Shown piece by piece: positions 17,308 through 24,833 of a DNA stretch of 64,000 nucleotides. Origin of the DNA: Actinocatenispora thailandica (lineage in GTDB: Bacteria; Actinomycetota; Actinomycetes; Mycobacteriales; Micromonosporaceae). Both the position numbers and the translations under genes were made by a program. The notes under the pieces were generated by a model that was not told where the DNA came from, made no database searches, and worked only from the letters and a program-made list of their open reading frames with translations. Position 1 is the first letter of the stretch. Every line of letters starts with the position of its first letter. The stretch covers positions 1,114,198-1,178,197 of the forward strand of contig NZ_AP023355.1 in the NCBI RefSeq assembly GCF_016865425.1. Reading direction: 5' to 3'.

Positions 17308-18989
17308 CGGACCTCGCACCTTCCGGGTACCCGGCAGATTTCGCGCCCTCCGGGTACGCGGACACCTTCGCCCGCGACCACCTGCCGCCGCGGGACCAGT
17401 GGCCGACCCTGGAGTTCACCACCGAGCTCCTGCAGTACCCGCCGCGGCTGAACGCGGCGGTCGAGCTGCTCGACGCGACGATCGACCGGTACGGGGCCGA
17501 CCGGCCCGCGCTGCGGACCCCCACCGGCGTGGTCTGGACGTACGGCGAGCTGGCGCGGCGCACCAACCAGCTCGCCGGGTACCTCACCGACGAGCTCGGC
17601 CTGGTCACCGGCAATCGGGTCATGCTGCACGCGCCGAACAACCCCTGGACGGTGGCGGCCTGGCTGGCGGTACTCAAGGCCGGCGGCATCGTCGTCACCA
17701 CCATGCCGGCGTTGCGTGCCCGCGAACTCGCGCCGATCGTCGAGAAGACCGCCCCGACCATCGCCCTGGTCGATCACCGCGTCGCGGCCGCCGTACACGA
17801 GCTGCGCGACACGTCCGCGCCGAACCTCACGGTGCTGGTCTACGGCGGGGACACCGCGGACGACCTCACACGGCGCATCGCCGGCCGGCCGGCCGAGTTC
17901 ACCGCGGTCGACACCGCCGCCGACGACGTCGCCCTCTTCGGGCCCACCTCCGGCAGCACCGGCGTCCCGAAGATCACCACGCACTTCCATCGCGACATCC
18001 TGTCCATCGACAACACGTTCGGCCGGATGACGCTCCGGCTGGAGCCGGACGACCTGGTCTCGTGCACCGCGCCGTTCGCCTTCACGTTCGGCCTCGGGAT
18101 GCTCGTGGTCTTCACCCTCCGGGCCGGGGCGTGCGCGTTCCTCACCGAGACGGCGACACCGCCGCAGCTGGCGGAGCTGGTCGCCGCGCACGGGGTCACG
18201 GTGCTGGCGACCGCTCCCACCGCGTACAAGCAGATCCTGAAGTCCGGCCACGCGGACCGGTTGCGCGGGTTGCGCAGCGCGGTCAGCGCCGGCGAGCACA
18301 TCGCGCTGGAGACCTGGCGCGAGGTGTACCAGCGGCTCGGCCTGAAGATCATCGACGGGATCGGTGCGACCGAGATGCTGCACATCTTCATCACCGCGGC
18401 GGGCGACGACATCCGGGAGGGCGCCACCGGCCGGCCGGTGCCCGGCTACCGGGCCGCGATCCTGGACCCGGACGGCAACGAGCTCGGCCCCGGCGTCGCC
18501 GGCCGGCTCGGCGTGATCGGCCCGGTGGGCTGCCGCTATCTGGCCGACGACCGGCAGCGCAACTACGTGGTGAACGGCTGGAACGTCACCGGTGACACCT
18601 TCACCCGGGACGAGGACGGCTACTTCTGGTACCAGGCGCGCACCGACAACATGATCGTGTCGTCCGGCTACAACATCGGCGGCCCGGAGGTCGAGGCGGT
18701 ACTGGAGGAACACCCGGACGTGGTCGAGTGCGCGGTCGTGGCCAAGCCGGACGCCGAACGTGGTTCCGTCGTCTGCGCGTTCGTGGTGCTGCGCGCGGAG
18801 GCGACCGCCGGCGCCGCGAAGGCCGCCGAGTTGCAGGCCTTCGTGAAGGGCCACCTCGCGCCGTACAAGTACCCGCGGGACGTGCGGTTCGTCGACGCGC
18901 TGCCCCGCAACGCCAGCGGCAAGCTGCAGCACTTCCGGCTGCGGGAGATCGTCGGCCGGGAGGCCGCCGCGACGGAGCCGACGTCATGA
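17304..18989 (+). CDS. Benzoate/2-aminobenzoate-type CoA ligase
   Basis: 561 residues. The adenylate-forming signature is GPTSGSTGVPKITTHFHRD, later YQARTDNMIVSSGYNIGGPE at the hinge and the catalytic Lys in PRNASGKLQ near the C-terminus. The pattern is that of benzoate-CoA ligase relatives that activate 2-aminobenzoate or salicylate to the CoA thioester with ATP. The next gene encodes a monooxygenase/reductase that acts on exactly such aryl-CoA esters. ATGA overlaps with both flanking genes show co-translation. Which aromatic acid is used cannot be read from sequence alone. Confidence 0.9.
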   Translation: MTDLAPSGYPADFAPSGYADTFARDHLPPRDQWPTLEFTTELLQYPPRLNAAVELLDATIDRYGADRPALRTPTGVVWTYGELARRTNQLAGYLTDELGLVTGNRVMLHAPNNPWTVAAWLAVLKAGGIVVTTMPALRARELAPIVEKTAPTIALVDHRVAAAVHELRDTSAPNLTVLVYGGDTADDLTRRIAGRPAEFTAVDTAADDVALFGPTSGSTGVPKITTHFHRDILSIDNTFGRMTLRLEPDDLVSCTAPFAFTFGLGMLVVFTLRAGACAFLTETATPPQLAELVAAHGVTVLATAPTAYKQILKSGHADRLRGLRSAVSAGEHIALETWREVYQRLGLKIIDGIGATEMLHIFITAAGDDIREGATGRPVPGYRAAILDPDGNELGPGVAGRLGVIGPVGCRYLADDRQRNYVVNGWNVTGDTFTRDEDGYFWYQARTDNMIVSSGYNIGGPEVEAVLEEHPDVVECAVVAKPDAERGSVVCAFVVLRAEATAGAAKAAELQAFVKGHLAPYKYPRDVRFVDALPRNASGKLQHFRLREIVGREAAATEPTS

Positions 18990-21364
18990 GGATCGCGGTG
19001 GTCGGCGGCGGACCGGGCGGGCTGTACCTGGCGACGCTGCTGAAGGGTCTCGATCCCGGCCACGACATCACCGTGTGGGAGCGCAACGCCGCGGACGACA
19101 CGTTCGGCTTCGGAGTGGTGTTCTCCGACGAGACGTTGGGCTCCATCGAGGGCGCCGACCCGGTCGTGCACGCCACCATGGAGCGGCGCTTCGCGCGGTG
19201 GACCGACATCGACGTCGGTTTCCACGGGCACGAGTTCACCGTCGGCGGGCAGGGTTTCGCCGCCATGTCGCGCAAGGAGCTGCTCGCGATCCTGCAGCGA
19301 CGGGTCGCCGAGCTCGGGGTCACGGTGCACTACCGGACCGCTGCGCCGGACGTGGCCGAACTGCGACGCGACCATGACCTCGTGGTCGCTGCGGACGGGG
19401 TCAACTCGACCGTACGGGCCAGGTACGCGGACGTCTTCGGGCCGCGGCTGGACCGGCGCCGGAACAAGTACATCTGGCTCGGCACCGACCTGGTCTTCGA
19501 GGCGTTCCAGTTCTTCGTGAAGCAGACCGAGTGGGGCACCATGCAGATCCATGGTTACCCGTACTCGGATGCCGGTTCCACGTTCATCGTCGAGATGCAC
19601 GAGGACGTGTGGCGCGCCGCCGGGTTCGACCGCACCGAGCACGAGAACCTCCCGCCGGGCGCCTCCGACGAGTACGCGGTCGCCCGGATCGGCGAGATCT
19701 TCGCCGAGGAGCTGCGCGGCCACCGCATCCTGACGAACAACTCCCGGTGGCTGAACTTCACCACGGTGCGGAACGACTCGTGGCATCACGGCAACCTCGT
19801 GCTGCTCGGCGACGCCGCGCACACGGCGCACTTCTCGATCGGCTCCGGTACCAAGCTGGCGATGGAGGACGCCCTCGCGCTCGCCGCCTGCCTGCACGAG
19901 CAACCGGGCATCGAACAGGCGCTGGCCGCGTACCAGCAGGAACGCAAGCCGGTCGTCGAGTCGATGCAGCGGGCCGCGCAGGCCTCCCTGGAGTGGTTCG
20001 AGAACATCGGAATGTACGCCGGACAGGAGCCGGCGCAGTTCGTCTTCAACCTGCTGACCCGGTCGCGCCGGATCACCTTCGAGAACCTGCGGGACCGCGA
20101 TCACGAGTTCGCCGACCGGATGGCGGCGGAGTTCGCCCGGCAGCAGGGATCCGTCGAGGTGACGCCACCGATGTTCCAGCCGGTCTCGATCGGCGAGCTG
20201 CGGCTGCGCAACCGCGTCGTCGTCTCCTCGATGGACATGTACTCGGCGACCGACGGGCTGCCGAACGACTTCCACCTGGTCCAGCTGGGGTCCAAGGCGC
20301 TCGGCGGCGCCGGGCTGGTGATGACCGAGATGATCTGCACCTCGGCGGAGGGACGGATCACGCCCGGCTGTACCGGCCTGTGGACCGACGAGCAGCGCGA
20401 CGCCTGGCGCCGCGTCACCGATTTCGTGCACCAGCGGTCGACGGCCCGGGTCGGTGCGCAGCTCGGGCACTCCGGCCGCAAGGGGTCGACCAAGCTGATG
20501 TGGGAAGGCCTGGACGAGCCGCTGGACACCGGCAACTGGGAGGTCGTCGGCCCGTCCGCGGTGCCGTACGGGGCGGGCTGCCACCTGCCGCGCGAGGCCA
20601 CCCGGGCCGACCTCGACCGGATCAGGGCGGAGTTCACCGCCGCCGCTCGCCGCGCGGTCGGCGCCGGGTTCGATCTGATCGAGGTGCACGCGGCGCACGG
20701 CTACCTGCTCAGCGAGTTCCTGTCCCCGGTGGCCAACCGGCGCACCGACGAGTACGGCGGGCCGCTGGCGCACCGGCTGCGCTACCCGCTGGAGGTGTTC
20801 GACGCGGTCCGCGCCGTGGTGCCGGCCAGCATCCCGGTGACCGTGCGCATCTCGGCCACCGACTGGCTGCCGGACGGCAACACCGACGACGACGCGGTCG
20901 CGATCGCGGCTGCCTTCATCGAGCACGGGGCAGCCGCGATCGACGTCTCGTCCGGCCAGGTCGGCAAGGACGAACGGCCGGCGTTCGGGCGCTCGTACCA
21001 GACGCCCTTCGCCGACAAGATCCGGCACCGGGCGGCGGCCGGCACCGGCGCCAAGGTCATCGCGGTCGGCGCGATCTCCAGCTACGACGACGTCAACTCG
21101 ATCCTGCTCGCGGGCCGGGCCGACCTGTGCGCGCTGGGGCGGACACATCTCTACGACCCGAACTGGACCCTGCACGCCGCCGCCGAGCAGGGGTACGCCG
21201 GCGCCGCCGCGCCGTGGCCCGAGCAGTGGGCGGCCGGCAGCCGCCGCCCGCCGGCCGCCCGGACCGACAAGGTGCCGCCCCGGCTGCGGCTGCTGCGCGA
21301 GGGCGGCGGGAACGAGGACGTGCATCTGCGATGGCGACCACGGACGGCACAATCGGTGTCGTGA
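18986..21364 (+). CDS. Bifunctional aryl-CoA monooxygenase/OYE reductase (2-aminobenzoyl-CoA or salicylyl-CoA type)
   Basis: 792 residues with two fused flavoenzymes. Residues 1 to about 375 are a salicylate-hydroxylase-like FAD monooxygenase: VVGGGPGGLYLATLLKG (dinucleotide fold), DLVVAADGVNSTVRARY and LLGDAAHTAHFSIGSG. From about residue 390 an old-yellow-enzyme barrel follows, MFQPVSIGELRLRNRVVVSS to VHAAHGYLLSEFLSPVANRR and DLCALGRTHLYDPNW. This fusion is the architecture of 2-aminobenzoyl-CoA monooxygenase/reductase, which hydroxylates and then reduces the ring, and of proteins annotated as salicylyl-CoA 5-hydroxylase. The CoA ligase gene directly upstream supplies its substrate. Confidence 0.93.
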   Translation: MRIAVVGGGPGGLYLATLLKGLDPGHDITVWERNAADDTFGFGVVFSDETLGSIEGADPVVHATMERRFARWTDIDVGFHGHEFTVGGQGFAAMSRKELLAILQRRVAELGVTVHYRTAAPDVAELRRDHDLVVAADGVNSTVRARYADVFGPRLDRRRNKYIWLGTDLVFEAFQFFVKQTEWGTMQIHGYPYSDAGSTFIVEMHEDVWRAAGFDRTEHENLPPGASDEYAVARIGEIFAEELRGHRILTNNSRWLNFTTVRNDSWHHGNLVLLGDAAHTAHFSIGSGTKLAMEDALALAACLHEQPGIEQALAAYQQERKPVVESMQRAAQASLEWFENIGMYAGQEPAQFVFNLLTRSRRITFENLRDRDHEFADRMAAEFARQQGSVEVTPPMFQPVSIGELRLRNRVVVSSMDMYSATDGLPNDFHLVQLGSKALGGAGLVMTEMICTSAEGRITPGCTGLWTDEQRDAWRRVTDFVHQRSTARVGAQLGHSGRKGSTKLMWEGLDEPLDTGNWEVVGPSAVPYGAGCHLPREATRADLDRIRAEFTAAARRAVGAGFDLIEVHAAHGYLLSEFLSPVANRRTDEYGGPLAHRLRYPLEVFDAVRAVVPASIPVTVRISATDWLPDGNTDDDAVAIAAAFIEHGAAAIDVSSGQVGKDERPAFGRSYQTPFADKIRHRAAAGTGAKVIAVGAISSYDDVNSILLAGRADLCALGRTHLYDPNWTLHAAAEQGYAGAAAPWPEQWAAGSRRPPAARTDKVPPRLRLLREGGGNEDVHLRWRPRTAQSVS

Positions 21365-22206
21365 CGAGCCGCAGCGACCCGCCGACGACCACCTCCCGGA
21401 CGCGGGTGTCCCGCACCCTGCTGGTCAGTTTCCTCGGCGCGGTGGTGCGGCGGATGGGCGACTGGATGCCGATCGCGGGAGTGGTCGAGCTGATGCGCCA
21501 GGCCGGGCAGGACGCGCCGGGTGTCCGTACCGCGGTCTTTCGGCTGAAGCAGCGCGGCTGGCTGGAGTCGCAGAGCCGGGACGGGGTGCGCGGCTACGCG
21601 CTCACCGAGCGGGCGAGCGCCGTGCTCGCGGAGGGGGACGAGGTGATCTGGCACTCCCGGCGGCCGGCGGAGCTGTCCGACGGCTGGTGCATCGTGCACC
21701 TCAGCGTTCCCGAGGCGGAGCGCCGCAAGCGCGACCAGCTCCGAACGCACCTGGCGCACCTGGGGTTCGGCAACGTCGGTACCGCGATGTGGCTGGCACC
21801 GGCGCGGATGCGGGCCGCGGCGGAGGGGGCCATCGGTGAGCTGGGGATGGACGAGCACGCCGCGCTCTTCGTCGGGGCGTACGCCGGCAGCCGCAGCCTG
21901 ACCTCGCTGCTCTACGAGAGCTGGGACCTCGCCGGCATCGACCACAGTTACCGCGAGTTCATCAGGGAGCACGAACCGCTGGTCGCGGCGGGGGAGGCGG
22001 GAGCCGCCGTCGACCCGCGGACCGCCTTCGTGCGCTACCTGCGGGTGGTCGACGCGTGGCGGCAGCTCCCGTTCCGCGACCCAGGGCTGCCCCGCGAGCT
22101 GCTCGCCGAGGACTGGAGCGCTCCGGCCGCCGTGGAGTGCTTCGAGCGGCTCGTCGAGTTGCTGGCCGGTCCCGCGCTGGCCCATGCGGCTCGCTACTGG
22201 CCGTGA
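21331..22206 (+). CDS. PaaX-type transcriptional repressor
   Basis: 291 residues from ATG 21331, overlapping the hydroxylase gene by 34 bases; a GTG at 21361 is an alternative. After a disordered head, RTLLVSFLGAVVRRMGDWMP, then RTAVFRLKQRGWLESQSRDG form the N-terminal winged helix seen in PaaX, followed by a ferredoxin-like middle part (WCIVHLSVPEAERRKRDQLR) and a helical C-terminal domain. PaaX proteins repress CoA-dependent aromatic catabolism and sense an aryl-CoA. As the last gene of the cluster it is probably its feedback repressor. Confidence 0.88.
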   Translation: MATTDGTIGVVTSRSDPPTTTSRTRVSRTLLVSFLGAVVRRMGDWMPIAGVVELMRQAGQDAPGVRTAVFRLKQRGWLESQSRDGVRGYALTERASAVLAEGDEVIWHSRRPAELSDGWCIVHLSVPEAERRKRDQLRTHLAHLGFGNVGTAMWLAPARMRAAAEGAIGELGMDEHAALFVGAYAGSRSLTSLLYESWDLAGIDHSYREFIREHEPLVAAGEAGAAVDPRTAFVRYLRVVDAWRQLPFRDPGLPRELLAEDWSAPAAVECFERLVELLAGPALAHAARYWP

Positions 22207-22208
22207 CC

Positions 22209-22270
22209 GCACCCGGCCGGCCGGCACCCGATCAGTCCACATCGGACGGTGGCCGGGCCGGCCGGGGTGC
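22209..22270. terminator. Imperfect stem-loop between paaX-like and lysR-like genes
   Basis: GC-rich arms (GCACCCGGCCGGCC on the left, GGCCGGCCGGGGTGC on the right) can fold into an imperfect hairpin in the 129-base gap between these convergent genes. No T-run follows. Confidence 0.45.
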
Positions 22271-22335
22271 CCGGCGCGCCGGCTGCGGCCCCGTCCGGAG
22301 CGAGCGGGTACCCGCACCGGCGCGCGCGGCGTCAC

Positions 22336-23211
22336 TCAGTGCGCGATGTTGCGGATCGGGTCCCGGCGGGACAGGATCGCCGAGGTCAGGGCCTCGACCG
22401 CGTCGCTGGCCGAGTGCGGGTTGGTCAGCAGCACCAGGTCGGTCTCGCCCAGCTCCGGCAGGCCCACGTCGGCCGGCACCTCGACCAGGTCGGTCGGCAC
22501 CAGGCTGCGGGCGAAGATCGCCACCCCGAGCCCGGCCCGCGCCGCGGCGAGCACCCCGCTGACCCCGCGCACCGTGCACGAGATCCGGTACGGGATGCCG
22601 GCGTGTTCCAGCGCCTGCACGCCACGCGACCGGCTGATGCTCGGTGCGTGGTAGACGATCAGCGGCACCGGCCGGGTCAGGTCGAGCCGGGCGTCCTCGA
22701 CGGCGACCCAGACCAGGGGGTCCCGGCGCACCAGGCGGCCGTGGCCCTCGCCCGGCGGGTACTTGACGAACGCGGCGTCGAGGTGGCCGGACTCGACCCG
22801 GCGTTGCAGCGTCAGGCTCTGCGAGATCGTGAGCTCCAGCACGATCTGCGGGTACAGCCGGCGAAACTCGCGGAGGATCTTGGGCACCGGGGTCAGGGCC
22901 AGGTCGTCGGTCACCCCGAACCGCAGCCGGCCGGACAGCTCGGAGCCGGTGAAGTGCCCCACAGCCGCCTCGTTCGCGGCGATGATCGTGCGGGCGAACC
23001 GGGCCATCGCCTCACCGTCCGCGGTCAGCGCGACGGTGCGGGTGTCGCGCACCAGCAGGGGCCGGCCGACCTCGCCCTCCAGCTTGCGGATGTGTTGCGA
23101 GACAGTCGGTTGCCGGATGCCCAGGGTCGCCGCGGCGCGGGTGAAGCTGAGCGATTCGCTGACTGCGAGGAAGCTCCTGAGGTGCTCCGGGTTGTACACA
23201 GCGTCTACCAC
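22336..23211 (-). CDS. LysR-family transcriptional regulator
   Basis: 291 residues. The N-terminal helix-turn-helix reads LRSFLAVSESLSFTRAAATL then TVSQHIRKLE; the remaining 200 residues form the two-lobed effector-binding domain, with GRLRFGVTDDLALTPVP and ARAGLGVAIFARSL. It is divergent from an MFS transporter gene 109 bases away, and a T-N11-A box lies in between, so it likely controls the transporter and itself. Convergence with the PaaX gene leaves its link to the aromatic cluster open. Confidence 0.93.
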   Translation of the reverse strand: MVDAVYNPEHLRSFLAVSESLSFTRAAATLGIRQPTVSQHIRKLEGEVGRPLLVRDTRTVALTADGEAMARFARTIIAANEAAVGHFTGSELSGRLRFGVTDDLALTPVPKILREFRRLYPQIVLELTISQSLTLQRRVESGHLDAAFVKYPPGEGHGRLVRRDPLVWVAVEDARLDLTRPVPLIVYHAPSISRSRGVQALEHAGIPYRISCTVRGVSGVLAAARAGLGVAIFARSLVPTDLVEVPADVGLPELGETDLVLLTNPHSASDAVEALTSAILSRRDPIRNIAH

Positions 23212-23225
23212 CTTATTGCGAGACG

Positions 23226-23240
23226 CTATAACACTAATAG
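23226..23240. promoter_or_regulatory. LysR-type T-N11-A box
   Basis: CTAT-AACACTA-ATAG is an interrupted palindrome with T and A 12 positions apart, 15 bases upstream of the lysR start and in an AT-rich stretch. It fits the classical LysR recognition box. Confidence 0.5.
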
Positions 23241-23320
23241 GAGCAATTGGATTTGGCTATGAGCACGCGGGTGGCAAGGATGGAGGGCACACCCACCCGC
23301 TTTCGAGCCTCGGGACGATT

Positions 23321-24604
23321 GTGAGCATCGCGCGCACGGCCACCGACGACCACTTACCCGGCGCGGCGCCGAGACGGCACCGCACCTTCGAATCCCTCCG
23401 TACCTTCAACTTCCGCGTCTTCGCCGGCGCGCAGGTGGTGTCCAACACCGGCAGCTGGGTGCAGCGCATCGCCCAGGACTGGTTGGTGTTGAGCATCACC
23501 GGTTCGGCCACCGCGGTGGGCGTCACCACCGCCTTGCAGGCCGCGCCGACCGTCCTGTTCGGCATCGCCGGTGGCGCGCTCGCCGACCGGTTCGCCAAGC
23601 GCACCATCCTGCTCGCCACCCAGGCGGGCATGGGCCTGACCGCCGCCGTACTCGCGGCGCTGACGCTCACCGGGCACGTCGCCGCGTGGCACGTGTACCT
23701 GATCGCGTTCGTGCTCGGGCTGATCACCGCGGTGGACAACCCGACCCGGCAGGCGTTCGTGAACGAACTCGTGCCCGCCCGCCAGCTGCGCAACGCGATC
23801 AGCCTCAACTCGACCGTGTTCCAGCTCGGCGCGCTGGTCGGCCCGGCCGTGTCCGGCGTACTGATCGGTGCGGTCGGCCCCGGCTGGTCGTTCCTGGCCA
23901 ATTCGTGCTCGTTCGCCGCGCCGATCGCCGGCCTGCTCGTGATGCGCCGGCACGAGATGGTGCGCCTGCTCCGCCCGGCGACCGCGTCCCCGGTCCGCAC
24001 GGTCGAGGTGCTGCGGCTGGTTCGTGGCCGGCCGCAGATGCTGTGGACCGTGGTGCTCGTCGGCACGTTCACGTTCTTCACCAGCAACCTCGCGGTGACG
24101 CTCAGCGTGTACGCGAAGTCGGTGTTCGTCTCCGGCGCCGGCGGGTACGGGCTGCTCAGCTCGGTGGTGGCGATCGGTTCGGTGGCCGGCGCGCTGGTGT
24201 CGGCCCGCCGCACCGGTGGTGGGGTGCGCAGCCTGCTCGCCACCGGTACGGTCGTCGCCGCGCTGGCGATGCTCGCCGCCCTGACGCCGGCGCAGTGGGC
24301 GTTCGGGGTGGTGCTGGCCGGCCTCGGTGCGGCGACGCTGCTGCTCGTGACCGCCGCGAACTCGACCTACCAGCTGTCGGTCGAGCCGCACCTGCGCGGT
24401 CGCGCGATGGGCGTGTACCTGCTGGTGTTCACCGGTTCGGCCGCGCTCGGCGGGCCGGTGATCGGCGCGATCGACCAGCATCTCGGTCCGCAGGTCGGCC
24501 TGTTCCTGGCCGGTGCGGTACCGCTGGTCGCGATCGCGGCGATCGCCACCCGCTTCGTGGACGCCACCGCGATGCGCGCCCGGCTGCGCCGGCTGCACCC
24601 GTGA
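23321..24604 (+). CDS. MFS transporter (EntS-like)
   Basis: 427 residues from GTG 23321. The hydrophobicity shows about 12 membrane segments. QDWLVLSITGSATAVGVTTA, the loop GALADRFAKRTILL (MFS motif A) and ITAVDNPTRQAFVNELVPA are typical of the enterobactin-exporter-like MFS branch. It probably exports a small molecule; the substrate is unknown. The divergent LysR gene and the box at 23226 suggest inducible expression. A strong hairpin lies 140 bases downstream. Confidence 0.9.
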   Translation: MSIARTATDDHLPGAAPRRHRTFESLRTFNFRVFAGAQVVSNTGSWVQRIAQDWLVLSITGSATAVGVTTALQAAPTVLFGIAGGALADRFAKRTILLATQAGMGLTAAVLAALTLTGHVAAWHVYLIAFVLGLITAVDNPTRQAFVNELVPARQLRNAISLNSTVFQLGALVGPAVSGVLIGAVGPGWSFLANSCSFAAPIAGLLVMRRHEMVRLLRPATASPVRTVEVLRLVRGRPQMLWTVVLVGTFTFFTSNLAVTLSVYAKSVFVSGAGGYGLLSSVVAIGSVAGALVSARRTGGGVRSLLATGTVVAALAMLAALTPAQWAFGVVLAGLGAATLLLVTAANSTYQLSVEPHLRGRAMGVYLLVFTGSAALGGPVIGAIDQHLGPQVGLFLAGAVPLVAIAAIATRFVDATAMRARLRRLHP

Positions 24605-24710
24605 GCCGGTGGCCGGGCACTGCCCGGCCACCGGCGCCACCCGGGTACGGCATCGGGTCGGGCGCGATAACGGACGGTATCGGTGTCTTCAGGCCCTGAT
24701 AATGTGACAC

Positions 24711-24784
24711 AACGGATTGGTCCGTTGACATCGATGTAACGAACGCGAAAGATGTCCGGCGTCCAGGCCGGACATCTTTCGCGT
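24711..24784. promoter_or_regulatory. Operator-like repeat and perfect 18-bp hairpin before the GH3 gene
   Basis: AACGGA-TTGG-TCCGTT (24711-24726) is a small palindrome overlapping a TTGACA box (24725-24730). A perfect 18-bp stem with a 6-base loop occupies 24743-24784 (left arm ACGCGAAAGATGTCCGGC). The stem may terminate the MFS transcript, or form in the GH3 leader as a control element; the GH3 start is 50 bases further on. Confidence 0.6.
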
Positions 24785-24833
24785 CCCGGGTCACCCTGCA
24801 GCCCGGCCGAGTTGGCAATCGTCGGGAGGACCG

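Noticed and set aside
17172-21352. Long minus-strand frames opposite the aromatic operon
   Set aside because: They contain no recognisable domain and mirror the ligase and hydroxylase genes in the GC-driven shadow phase.
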